A stretch of 64,000 nucleotides of DNA, taken from positions 130,644,422-130,708,421 of the forward strand of contig CM035806.1 of assembly GCA_020466095.1 (NCBI GenBank), in the 5' to 3' direction. Made by a program: the position numbers and the translations under genes. A model generated the notes under the pieces. That model had not been told where the DNA came from, did not search any database, and saw nothing but the letters and a program-made list of their open reading frames with translations. The DNA is from Chlorops oryzae (Eukaryota > Arthropoda > Insecta > Diptera > Chloropidae). This document shows, piece by piece, positions 32,842-44,400 of this stretch (within the stretch, counting starts at the first letter, position 1; each line of letters begins with the position of its first letter).

Positions 32842-32875
<34 letters not shown>

Positions 32876-32947
32876 CAGACTGATAGAGGGAGAGCAGGAC
32901 AGAAAGTGTTGCACGAAGGACTCTCGGACTATTGTACTCAGGCCCTG
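32809..32947. mobile_element. MITE with GGGCCTGAGTAC ends and (GA)n
   Basis: The ends agggcctgagtacaat and attgtactcaggccct are mirrored, as is the next block ccgagag/ctctcgg. A (GA)15-type microsatellite lies inside at about 32843-32872. It accounts for the Ser/Leu-rich shadow frames on the minus strand. Confidence 0.8.
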
Positions 32948-33717
32948 AATCATTTACAGTGATTACCACTCAAAATAGCCCACCTGTTAAATCTTCATTT
33001 AAATGCCTATATCTTGAAAATTATAACTGTTACAACAAAATTGTTTGAGAAACAAAAAAAAATATTATATTTTGAACATAAAAAAACTTAACTTTATTCA
33101 TTTCAAACAAAAAACTTCGAAGTTATAACAAAAAATAAAAATATTCGCGCTAAATTCATGCGTCACTCAAAACGGTCCACTTAGGTTTAAAGCGGGATAA
33201 CTAAAAAAATTTCCAAAAATTTGTGGTTTTAATATTAAGTCGGATATCCTTTTCGTTAAATAGCTGATTTTAGTCGGGTTGGAACGGATTTACACTAGTT
33301 TCTTTACATTAATTTCAACCCAAACCGCTTTTAAGGCAGTTTCAATGTATTTTACACTACTACTTTAATGTTTTTGGATTTGAATCTCTAATTTTTACCA
33401 AAACTCCTTTTTAATGCTGAGATTGGATGACTGTAGGGGCATCTGAAGCACTCTGGGACAATTTTTTAGTCACCATTCTTGACGATTCCAGCAATATGCT
33501 CAGGCTCATTATCTTAGTAGAAGTGATACCGTTCCTGTTATGAATGACGAAAAAGAAGAAATCGAATGTCAAAAACTTTCTGGCAGTCAACGTCCCAGAT
33601 CATACGCTGAAAGAGAACATAAAATAATTGACCGATTACGCGAAAGCAAAAAACGCTTAATCTTTCATACTTTTTGCCATTTATACCGACAAGTGAAAGA
33701 AATTGATATCGCCAATA
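32948..33717. other. gene-free stretch
   Basis: It is A/T-rich, with several tttacacta words between 33290 and 33355. No gene is recognised. The plus-strand frame at 33540-33785 overlaps the inverted-repeat element that follows and shows no known domain. Confidence 0.4.
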
Positions 33718-34264
33718 ACACTAGTTTACAAAAAAAAAAGAGCAGAGACGAAATGATGGTTTTTAGACTAAATTGGGGTCGCTGATCACGAAAATGTCAT
33801 CCGTTTTCCAACCGATTTGGAAGAAATTTGGTTTTCTCATAACGTTAAATATATGTTTATCATTTTTAGTTACCGAAAAAAATTAAAACAAATTTTTTTT
33901 TACTTAAAAGTTAAAATGAAATTTTGAAAATTCAAAAAAAACCCAAAAAAGTCAAGTCTTTTTTCAAGTTCAAATGCCTATAGCTCAAAAACTAAGACAC
34001 CGATTGTAACAAATGATATATCGTTGCAAAGGGGAAAGTTTTCTGCTTCATGCTGATAAAATTTTATTTTATTTAGGCTAGCCGTTTTGGAGTTATTTGG
34101 CAAAATTTAAGTAACCAAAAAACACGTTTTTTGCCCATATCTCAAAAACTATTCTTTGGGAAAAAAAACGGATGCCATTTTCGTGATCAGCGACCCCAAT
34201 TTAGTCTTAAAACCATCATTTCGTCTCTGCTCTCGCGAAAGTTTTAAATTCTGTAAACTAGTGT
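33718..34264. mobile_element. inverted-repeat element of about 550 bp
   Basis: About 90 bp at the left (actagtttaca, gcagagacgaaatgatggtt, ggggtcgctgatcacg) are mirrored at 34155-34264. The interior is A/T-rich and non-coding. The target duplication is uncertain. Confidence 0.75.
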
Positions 34265-34542
34265 AATTGACGGTTTTGAAAATTTCATTTGTCTATAACA
34301 CAGTTTCTGCGATTATTATAAATCGAATCTATACATATATTGTTATCCTCAAATGCAAAAGAAAAAATGGGGTCAAAACTAAATCGTGATGTTCTTTGGA
34401 CCAATTTATATTTTAGATGATTTTGTAGTTGATTTGTAGGACATCCCCGATAGAGAGAATTGATGGTCAATAACTGACAAGTTCAAAACAATACAATGGA
34501 GCGATTCAAGATTAATATTTGGATCATAGATGGGCACACTGC

Positions 34543-35990
34543 ACTAGTTTTGTAGTGCACTAACCATTTCACTATCACTATTTTTTTAGTGGTAGTGGGA
34601 TTAATATTTAATTACCAATATATGGTTAGTGGTAGTTAAGTAAAAGAATTGCACTACCACTACATGGGTAGTGGTATTTAAAATCGAAATTGCACTATCA
34701 CTACTTTTTAGTGGTAATTGAAAAAAAAAATTGCACTACCACTAAATGTAGTGGAATTTAAAAAAAATAGCACTATAGCAAAAGTAACCCAGCCGGACAT
34801 TATCGCATGCATGAAAAAATCATTACTGCAGAAGAAGTGAAGCACTCATATGTAAAGAGGGCAATTAGTGCTTTTTCGAGTGATCTTCTACTGAAAATAT
34901 CACAGAAGCAAGAGCTCGTTGCAACATACCCTTCTTCAAATAAAATTTTCATATGAAAGATGGTCGTATACTTCTATTTTCAATGCAGATCCTATGAAAT
35001 TGTCATGACAAGATGTTTTTCAATCTGTGTGCTACAATTCTCAAAAGTTTTATAATTTTTTTGAGCTTAAGATGTTTTAAGAATTGAAACTCTTAAGTCT
35101 TTCCAAAGGCGATAATGTGTCACAATCACGAAGTGATGAAATATGGCCATATCTGCCAATCTTTTAAAAATATTCCTTTGATTCTCCTCTCAGATCTCCG
35201 CGGCGTATACTATTTTTTCAAATGTAATTGTCATTCCCGTTGGCACCATAATATTTCTTCAGAATGATATTTTCATTCATGTTAGCAGCATATACTCTAT
35301 TTTCAAATGAAATAATCATGCAGGTTTGATCCATTTCAGCCAGTCAGCATGTACTTTTTGCCCAAATGAAGTTTTACTGCGATTTAGGGTCATACACTCC
35401 TTTACCTAATGAATAACACATGAATTTTGAAGTACTGAAAATAGCGGCCATCTCCTAACAAAATTCATTAGAAGTAAGGGTTAGCAATGCGAGTAGTCGC
35501 AGTATGAATTTTCACCACTTCGGAAGTACTGCAGAAGTTGTGAAATTTCCGGCTGGGAACCATGAGTTGTCCCCAACTGGGCACGAACCCCCACTGTATG
35601 CACTTATCCACATCGCTGAAGCCAATAGCTTACCCGTTGCACTATAAGGCCAGTTAATGCTTCTTATGTTAAACGCACTAAAATGTCGTGGTAGTGAAAT
35701 TTTTTTTCAATTACCACTAAAAAGTAGTGATAGTCCAAATTAGATTTTAAATTTCACTACCCATGTAGTGGTTGTGCAATTATTTTACTTATAAATAGCA
35801 CAATGACTATTAAGATGATATGTCACCGTAAATGTCATGCATGATACTATCACCTATATGTCACCAGTGACATCACTGGTGACTTTGTCACGTAGGATAT
35901 AACTTCCCGCTGGGTAACTACACTAACCATATATTGGTAATTAAATATTAATCCCACTACCACTAAAAAGAAAATTGTAGTGCATTTTCA
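34543..35990. mobile_element. element with long ACTACCACTA-rich inverted ends
   Basis: The left part (34543-34780) and the right part (about 35690-35990) are inverted copies, made of tagtggtagtg / cactaccacta words and sharing taccaatatatggttagtg. The interior of about 900 bp holds a tRNA-like sequence at 35568-35654 and no recognisable coding region. Confidence 0.7.
35568..35654 (-). repeat. tRNA-derived SINE-like sequence
   Basis: On the minus strand TAGTGCAACGGG (35633-35644) fits an RNA polymerase III A box and GGTTCGTGCCC (35579-35589) fits a B box at suitable spacing. The two ends do not form a tRNA acceptor stem, so this is a tRNA-derived repeat or decayed tRNA, not a working tRNA gene. 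Confidence 0.45.
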
Positions 35991-37051
35991 ATTTAGTCCA
36001 ATATGCCCATTTATGATTTGGATGATTTATTTGTATTACAATGGCTTTTTGACGGAAATTCCTAACTTGATAGAAAAATTTGAGAACATAGTAAAAAACT
36101 TCGAACTTAACATTTCAGTGTGGAAATCGGTACTAATCATCACACAGATCTATGAAATGAGCTTAAAGTACTCAAAACGTGGTAGCGCTTCTCAATACCG
36201 CCATTTTACGTCTGATGCGTCTTTTGCTATCTCGTTCTAATACGCATTAAGGATTGAATATTGGCTTTGTATAGAAAGGGAAAGCTCCAGTTATTTCAGA
36301 ACACTGTGACGTTGCCGTATTAATAACAGTCTTACGAAAATCAAGCTATTATTGCCACGTGCTCCATAATGCCGAAAGGCATCACGGCTGATAAAAGTAG
36401 TATGCTCATATTGAAGAAAAACTTTCATTTTAAAATAATTTTTTCAATTCAGTAATTAGAATATCAATATTCTTGATTTTTGGTTGGTTTTCATTTTAAT
36501 TTATGCAAAAATGTTAAATCAATATTGCTTTTGGACTGTTATCGCGCAAATCTAGTATGCTCGGAAATTGTTAAATTAGCAACCCTGAATACGTTAGCGT
36601 ACGCGGCAAATATTCTTCTGATCAGTGATGCCATTTGTAGGAAAATGTATTTTTTTAAAGGGATTTTTTTGTGATAAATATTTTCTGCAGGTGAAAAAGG
36701 TCCGATTAAATTTTACTCAATATCTACATATAACAAAATTCGTCAATTGCACCAAACGATGACCTAGAACTCTCTTCCTGATGACGCTTCAATTATTAAG
36801 GCTCCTTTTTTCTGTTCTACTCTTCAAGCATATCTTCCAATATAACGAATCGTGAATGTTCTATCCTAATTTTTTGAAGTTATCTCAAAGGCAATTATGT
36901 AGATAGTTGTAGTTTATCTTTTTCTTATATATAACCTTTGTGTTTTTAATTTATGTTTCTTTTTGGTTTTATTTTTACTTTCTATATATATATATATCAA
37001 AAATATATAATAAAATAATTCTATGTAATGCTAAAGCTACATAGTACATCC
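35991..37051. other. gene-free stretch upstream of PA2G4
   Basis: No gene is seen. A cagtgatgcc word at 36625 with a ggcagcactg word at about 37524 could be the ends of one hAT-type element, but the flanking repeats do not line up exactly. Confidence 0.4.
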
Positions 37052-37278
37052 CAAGGTGTATTTAACAAGATGGTAGCGACATTCAACAATTTCAAAAAAA
37101 TTCGGATATGTCAAAATCAGCCCACGTTTGATTGAATTTTGTTCAAAAATAAAAATTTTAAATTTCTCTCAAAAATGTAAGCGTTCGCAATTCAATACAA
37201 AGTTTTGCCAGTTCGGAGTTAAAAAAAAGGAAGAAGAAGAGCAGTTCCTACTGCCACCACCTTATTAAATACACCTTG
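37052..37278. mobile_element. MITE with 9-bp target duplication
   Basis: The left end caaggtgtatttaa is mirrored at the right (ttaaatacaccttg). The flanks are the exact 9-bp repeat AGTACATCC (37043-37051 and 37279-37287). Nine-bp duplications are typical of Mutator-like elements. It lies about 500 bp upstream of the PA2G4 start codon. Confidence 0.8.
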
Positions 37279-37782
37279 AGTACATCCGAACAATTTTCAG
37301 TCTCATTATGCACTGTCTGTTCTCAAAAATCCGTCGACACAAGCTTGAAGAGTAAAATGTAGATGAAATTGTTAATCATGTCTAAGTCTATATTCCTTGT
37401 TTGCACCAAGGATCTTTCACCTCTGGCAGGGAAAATTTTAAAGTTATTTTTTGGATGCTTGGGGAGTTTTGCGAATTTTTTTTTTTTTTTTTTTTTTGTC
37501 AAGATTATAGGGAGAGTGGCAGCACTGGTCTTCTGATGAATTTCAATCTGTTCGGACGCGTGGCGAATATCATTTGCGCGCTTTGAAGAATAAAAAGCGT
37601 TTATATATCTTTTTTTTACCACAATAGAAGTTTGCTTTCCCAATCGTATACCATAAGTATTATCTTCCAATTCGAGTGCATACGAACGGAAATTCTAATT
37701 CCATACCTGGTAAATAAACGATAATAACTTGTATTGTGTTTTTGGATATGTATATTTTTGTATTTGCTACAGCAAGAAGAAA

Positions 37783-37873
37783 ATGGCAGACGTGGAAAAA
37801 GAAGCAACGGAGAAGACCATTGCTGAAGATTTGGTGGTCACCAAGTACAAATTAGCTGGAGAAATCGTCAATC
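37783..37873 (+). CDS. PA2G4 coding exon 1
   Basis: The ATG at 37783 has aaa before it and begins [11 protein letters not shown]. The exon ends within the Arg codon at donor gtgagt (phase 1). No upstream in-frame ATG is in the same open stretch. A 5' untranslated exon may exist upstream but cannot be placed. Confidence 0.92.
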
Positions 37874-38382
37874 GTGAGTATAAATTATAAGATAAAAACA
37901 TTTACATGTCCTATCAAAAACTTTTGGTGCCTACATGTGTATATATGTATGTATCTCATTGTTGTGCGTTAATGAAGCACGTTTGCCATTTGCCAACTAT
38001 GCAGCTTCAGACTAGACATAACCTAAAAAAAAAAACATTGAGGCGAGCGCCAAAGCGGAAGATTTTGCATATGCGAGACTTCGCTTTACGTTATGTTGAA
38101 TCTTGGTTTGAGATTTTCATTTCAACATCCACCTTTACTTCAGCAAATGGTGGCTTAATTGATGTTTCTAGTTCGTTATTTTATTTTAAGATTGCTACAC
38201 GTATTCCTCGTAGTACGCCCACATACGCGTGCACGTTTTTATACCGAGCGTGCGTATGTGTATATTGTGTACGTGGATGCGTGTATTTGTGTGTGTGTGA
38301 TTAAGCACTTTACCTTTTGGGTTCGTGGAAATATTTGCTTATGCTTTTTTCTTTTCTTATTTTTATGTAGGTATATATATAC

Positions 38383-38423
<41 letters not shown>

Positions 38424-41400
38424 TTTGCTTCGTCAATGTATAGATTTGAAAATAACTTGTTTTAAAAAAAAAATTTTGTTTCTTTACAGGAACACTGAAA
38501 GCTGTTATTGATTTGTGTGTAGCCGATACCTCTGTGAGGGATGTCTGCACCAAAGGAGATAACCTAATTACCGAGGAAACAAGCAAGGTAATTTAAATAG
38601 AGGACCAAGAAGTTTGCTGAAAGAAATTCGGCAAAGTTTAATAGACATTGTCCCATGATTAAGAACATGCGCTTGAGAGTGTGACGTAGTCGACGAATCG
38701 AAAAGAATGCAGTGTTGCCTCGCGTTGAGGTCACACTTCTATTGCACAATCCGCATTATCATGGATATGCATATAGCGCATTCCTCTAGAAGAATTGACA
38801 ACCAACGCTCGAAGATTGTAAGATTATGAGATCTGAGGACAAAGCTTGAATTTATTAGATATTAACTTAAAATTTCTTAAACCCAATTCATGATAATTGA
38901 GTTATCTCTTTTTGTGTTTGTCTGGTTTCGGTTTTCCGTTTCCGTTTTCTTTTGTCGTTTGCGTTTCTTGAACGTAGGTTTACAAGAAAGAAAAGGACTT
39001 GAAGAAGGGTATTGCATTTCCAACGTGTTTATCTGTGAATAATTGCGTTTGCCATTTCTCGCCAACAAATAACGATCCCGATTATTCTCTAAAGGAAGGC
39101 GATCTTGTAAAGATGTAGGTTTCACAATCTTTAAGCATGCGGAATATACCTATAAAGGTTTTATTAATGTAATGGTTCAATATTGTTATTTTGTAGTGAT
39201 CTTGGCACTCATATTGATGGATTTATTGCTGTAGCATCTCATACGATAGTTGTGGGCGCAAAGCCTGATAAGAAGGTAACCGGACGTAAAGCGGATGTTA
39301 TTTTAGCAGCCTATTGGGCAGTTCAAGCAGCGCTTCGATTGCTCAAAGCGGGAAATAGTGTAAGTAGGCACACTAAGAAAGGTTTTTCTTTTTTTTTTTT
39401 TAATATTAATTATCCAAATGAATTTGAATGCTTTTAGAATTATGCTATCACTGAGGCTGTTCAACAAATAAGTGAATCGTTCAAATGTAAACCCATTGAG
39501 GGTATGTTGAGTCATGAACTTAAGCAATTTAAAATCGATGGAGAAAAGACGATCATACAAAATCCGAGCGAAGCTCAACGTAAGGAACACGATAAATGCA
39601 CATTCGAGACGCACGAAGTTTACGCAATTGACGTAATCGTTAGCACGGGCGAGGGAGTTGTAAGTTATGAAAAGGCCAAAAGAAAAAAATACCTATAAAA
39701 AAATATTTTAAATATATCATCATTTTAATGATTATATATGTTTTGCTTTAAAGGGTCGGGAAAAGGATACAAAAGTTTCGATCTATAAAAAGACCGATGA
39801 GAATTACATGCTAAAAATGAAAGCATCGCGTGCCCTATTGGCTGAAGTAAGAACAATTTATAAATACAATGTATCATCACCGATACGAATTGCAATTGTT
39901 GTTTTCTTTTGGTTGCTTTCAGGTTAAAACGAAATACGGTAACATGCCATTCAATATACGGCATTTCGATGAGGAGACCAGAGCACGTATGGGTGTTGTT
40001 GAGTGTGTATCACATAAGATGATCGAACCCTTCCAAGTTCTCTATGAGAAGCCGAGTAAGTACTTTCATCTTGATTATCTATTAAGTGTATCAAGTCCAA
40101 GGCCCAATGTTCCTTCGGGAACTAAGTGGTGGGACATAAAAGAGTTTGCAAGGCCGAATTCCGTCAGAATGGTTCTTTTTAGTTTTGATCGGTCAGACAA
40201 ACTTGCTATATCAATGCAATGACGATTGTTACTGAACGTTTAATGCCGCGCTCATGTAAGAATGGTTATTGCAACATAAGGAAAGTGTTATGTTTTTACC
40301 CTGTAGCGCCTAGCGATGCCATATCGTCGGCTTAAAGTGTAAACCTGCTAAGTCCACTTTTAACCGATTCCGACTTTTCGATTTCATTCGAAAGAAAAAA
40401 GCACACTGCATCGTCAGGCAAAAAAATCTTTTTTATTTTCAAATTCTAAATACGGAGAAATTGGTGATGAGTAAAACTGCTAAGTCCAACTGTGGTCCAA
40501 GTTCACAGCTAACACCAACAAGTGACTCCAAGTAGACTTTGTATGGTGCACAGAATCGAATTTAGGAGAGACTTCATATAGGAACAAAATAAACCATCCA
40601 TATTTTGGGTCTCCTTCCTTACTTTGAAGGCTTCGAAAAAAAGTGTTTTTTGTTTACCCTGTAAAGTTTTGAAATTGTTAGTTAGCAGGATTACACTTTA
40701 AGCCGACGATATGGCATCATTATATATATATATTATATATGGTGATGACAGAAAACGAACCCTTTTAGTGATGCCATATCGTCGGCTTAAAGTGTAAACC
40801 TGCTAACTAAACAATTTCCAAACCTTTACATATATATATATATATATATTCTTTTAATTCAGGCGCTACCGGATTAAACGGAATTCAGTAGAAACTTCCA
40901 TTTTGCAAGCAAACGGATTGTGCTGGTATGCTTCAATGACCAGTTCGTCTCAACACTTGCATAGAAAAATTATTGCGTTAACCCTTCAACTTTGATCGCT
41001 TTAAAGTGGCGGTTGAAAGTTCGAACGACACAAGACATTCCAAAATCGATTCAAATGAATTATTAAATTACTATTAAGTAAGAATCACAAAACAAAAGAT
41101 GTACTCCAAAAAATAAGATATTTTCTTTCCTTACATATAAATACATTTAAAATGCACTTATCAATTCTGCATGTTTTCGCGTCAGACGTTTGAGAAATTG
41201 TTGCGTCAACAATTTGATTGCTATAGAAAGACCAAAGAGTATTTAACAATTCAAGGTGCCGACAATATACTCGTCCGGCTCTCTTACCATTTTGAATATC
41301 ACGCCACGCATACGGCGACTCACTTGTCCCAAATGCCACTTCGTCCCATATCAAAATACCAATGCTGATTCAAATCCAAAAAATGTGAGATGAGTGTCTG

Positions 41401-44400
41401 AACAAATCTTGAATAGGTATGTAGGTGTATGAGGTGGATATTTCACGATAAAAAGAAGAAATTGCATTTTCAAGCGGTAAACGGTGTGCTATATTTGTAA
41501 CTTTTCATGTCAAGTCTTTTTCAGACAAATGTGATTTTACTTTATATTTCCATGAAATCGAAGGAAAATCAATTGAAAATGTTACTGATTCGTAAATAGA
41601 GATTAAGAGAGTGGTTATGCTGAATTTTATATTCATATCTTGTGGGACGCAAAAAATTTTCTCTAAAAATGGAATTAAGGAAATCGATTTTTTAAAAATA
41701 GGATTGATACTTTCAATTTAGATGTTTAATTATTTCCTAATTATGTATATAATTGTTGCGGCCATTTCCGTCTGTCTATCCGTCCGTTTTAAGGGGTACC
41801 TCCAGTACTAGGGTCTGTCACAAAAATCCCAAAACTGCCGCAAAATCTGACTTTTTCGATATATTTCAATTAAGCTTAGAATTTCAGCATATATTTAAGC
41901 CTCTGATTAGAATTCAAAAAAAGGGGCGGTTTTAATAAAGAAATTGAACAAAATTCGGTTAATGGGGCCTCTAATGGCCTTAAAAACCTGTTGAATATTC
42001 TTTCTTAATGGTCCGGTTTTTTGGGCGCGTTTTAAAAATTATTTTAACATGTGTGTGTCTGTGTCGGGTATTTTATTGTCAGGCTCGTCTTCAAAATTGC
42101 GTTTCGTAATACTTGAACGATCCCTTACTTTTTTATTTTTAAAATTCATAAAATTTTATTTTTGTGACACTTGTTAATAATTATGAAAAGTTAATTTTCA
42201 AAAGAACGTTATTTAAAAATTGTCACCTTAAACTCGACCTGGTTTCGACTTTTTCGCATTTCGTGTGAGCACCGTTCGGTAGAGTCTGCACTAGTGTTGC
42301 AACGAACGTCAATACGGAAGGACAGTAACAGTTATAAGGAATATGGGAAAAGTTTAAATACAGTCGGATAGTGAACTCCCCTATAATGAAGTGTTTTTTC
42401 AGACAGTTTTTTTTATACCCGACACACTCTGTGTCGAGGGTATATTGCGTTTAAGTGGTTGTGTGTAACACCCAGAACCAGTTCAGATAGACTATACAAA
42501 ATATATATAGAAACAAGTAAGGGTGTTATAGTCAGGCGAGCCTGACAATAGAATACCCGACACAGACACTTATGTTCGAATAATTTTTAATATCAAGAGG
42601 TGTTTAAGGACATATTGGGCCCATATACCGACTTTTGTTAAATTTCTTTATAAAAACCGCCCATTTGCCACGCCCAATTTTTCAATTTTTTTTGAGATTC
42701 CAATCGGACCCTTATATATACGCTTAAATTCTAAGTTTCATTGAAATATTTCAATAAAGTCCGCTTTTGAGGCATTTTTGGGATTTTTGTGACAGACCCT
42801 AGTACTAGAGGTACCCTTAATAATGGTTCGTATAATTTTGGGGAGGACGTTACTGGCTATCAAGGAAGCATACGTGCGGCAACTTTCGTTCAAGTCCCAT
42901 TTGTATTTCGGGTGTAGGAGACAATTTTCGAAAAACGCCCTTATGCCACGCCCACTTTTCAAATTTATTGATTGAATCATATTACTTGCCTTTAAACATG
43001 TTCAAATACCAAGTTTCATCAAAATACTTGAAAATCAGGTTTTAGAGCAGTTTTAGTGATTTTCGTAACAGACCCTAGTACTGGAGTCACCCTAAAAATG
43101 GTCCGATCGGGCCATTCGAACTTGTTCTTACTCAATGTCCCTGTGAACACGATACCAAATTTGTAAGATGTCATCCTTAAAATGATACCAACAGGGCCAG
43201 AGTCACAGCAAGCACAACAATGACTCCAAGTGACTTTAGTATGGGACACAGAATCGAATTTAGGAAGACTCAATAGGAACAAAATAAACATCCATATTTT
43301 AGGGTCTCCTGTCCTTCTGTCTGAAGGCTTCAAAAAAATGTTTTTTGTTTACTGTAAAGGTTTGGAAATTTTATAAGATTAACAGCCAATATGCAATATA
43401 TATCGATTGTGGTATAATGACCTAGTGACGCAGGAATTCACTTTAGTCCTATGTCAGTACTTTGTATAACATTTTTTATAAGATTTATATCTTTTAATTA
43501 GCGCTACCGGATTAAACGGAATTCAGTAAAACTTCCATTTTGCAAGCAAACGGATTGTGTGGTATGCTTCAATGACCAGTTCGTCCAACACTTGCATAGA
43601 AAAATTATTGCGTTAACCCTTCAACTTTGATCGCTTTAAGTGGCGGTTGAAAGTTCGAACGAACAAGAATTCCAAAATCGATTCAAATGAATTATAAAAT
43701 TACTATTAAGTAAGAATCACAAAACAAAAGTGTACTCCAAAAATAAGATATTTTCTTTCCTTACATATAAATACTATATAAATGCACTTATCAATTCTGC
43801 ATGTTTTCGCCAAAGACGTTTGAGAAATTGTTGGTCAACATTTGATTGCTATAGAAAGACCAAAGAGTATTTCATTTCAAGGTGCCGACAATATACTCGT
43901 CCGGCTCTCTTACCATTTTGAATATCACGCCACGCATACGGCGACTCACTTGTCCCAAATGCCACTTCGTCCCATATCAAAATACCAATGCTGATTCAAA
44001 TCCAAAAAATGTGAATGAGTGTCTGAACAAATCTTGAATAGGTATGTAGGTGTATGAGGTGGATATTTCACGATAAAAAGAAGAAATTGCATTTTCAAGC
44101 GGTAAACGGTGTGCTATATTTGTAACTTTTCATGTCAAGTCTTTTTCAGACAAATGTGATTTTACTTTATATTTCCATGAAATCGAAGGAAAATCAATTG
44201 AAAATGTTATGATTCGTAAATAGAGATTAAGAGAGTGGTTATGCTGAATTTAATATTCATATCTTGTGGGACGCAAAAAATTTTCTCTAAAAATGGAATT
44301 AAGGAAATCGATTTTTAAAAAATAGGATTGATACTTTCAATTTAGATGTTTAATTATTTCCTAATTATGTATATAATTGTTGCGGCCATTTCCGTCTGTC

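Noticed and set aside
32568..32969. 133-codon minus-strand frame with a Leu/Ser run
   Set aside because: The run comes from the (GA)n microsatellite inside a MITE.
36624..37525. A further hAT element of about 900 bp with cagtgatgcc / ggcagcactg ends
   Set aside because: The candidate 8-bp flanks (ttcttctg, gtcttctg) do not abut the ends exactly and the ends differ.
37906..38586. Overlapping frames of 86-132 codons as genes
   Set aside because: They lie in PA2G4 intron 1 and over exon 2 and are made of low-complexity TA and GT tracts.
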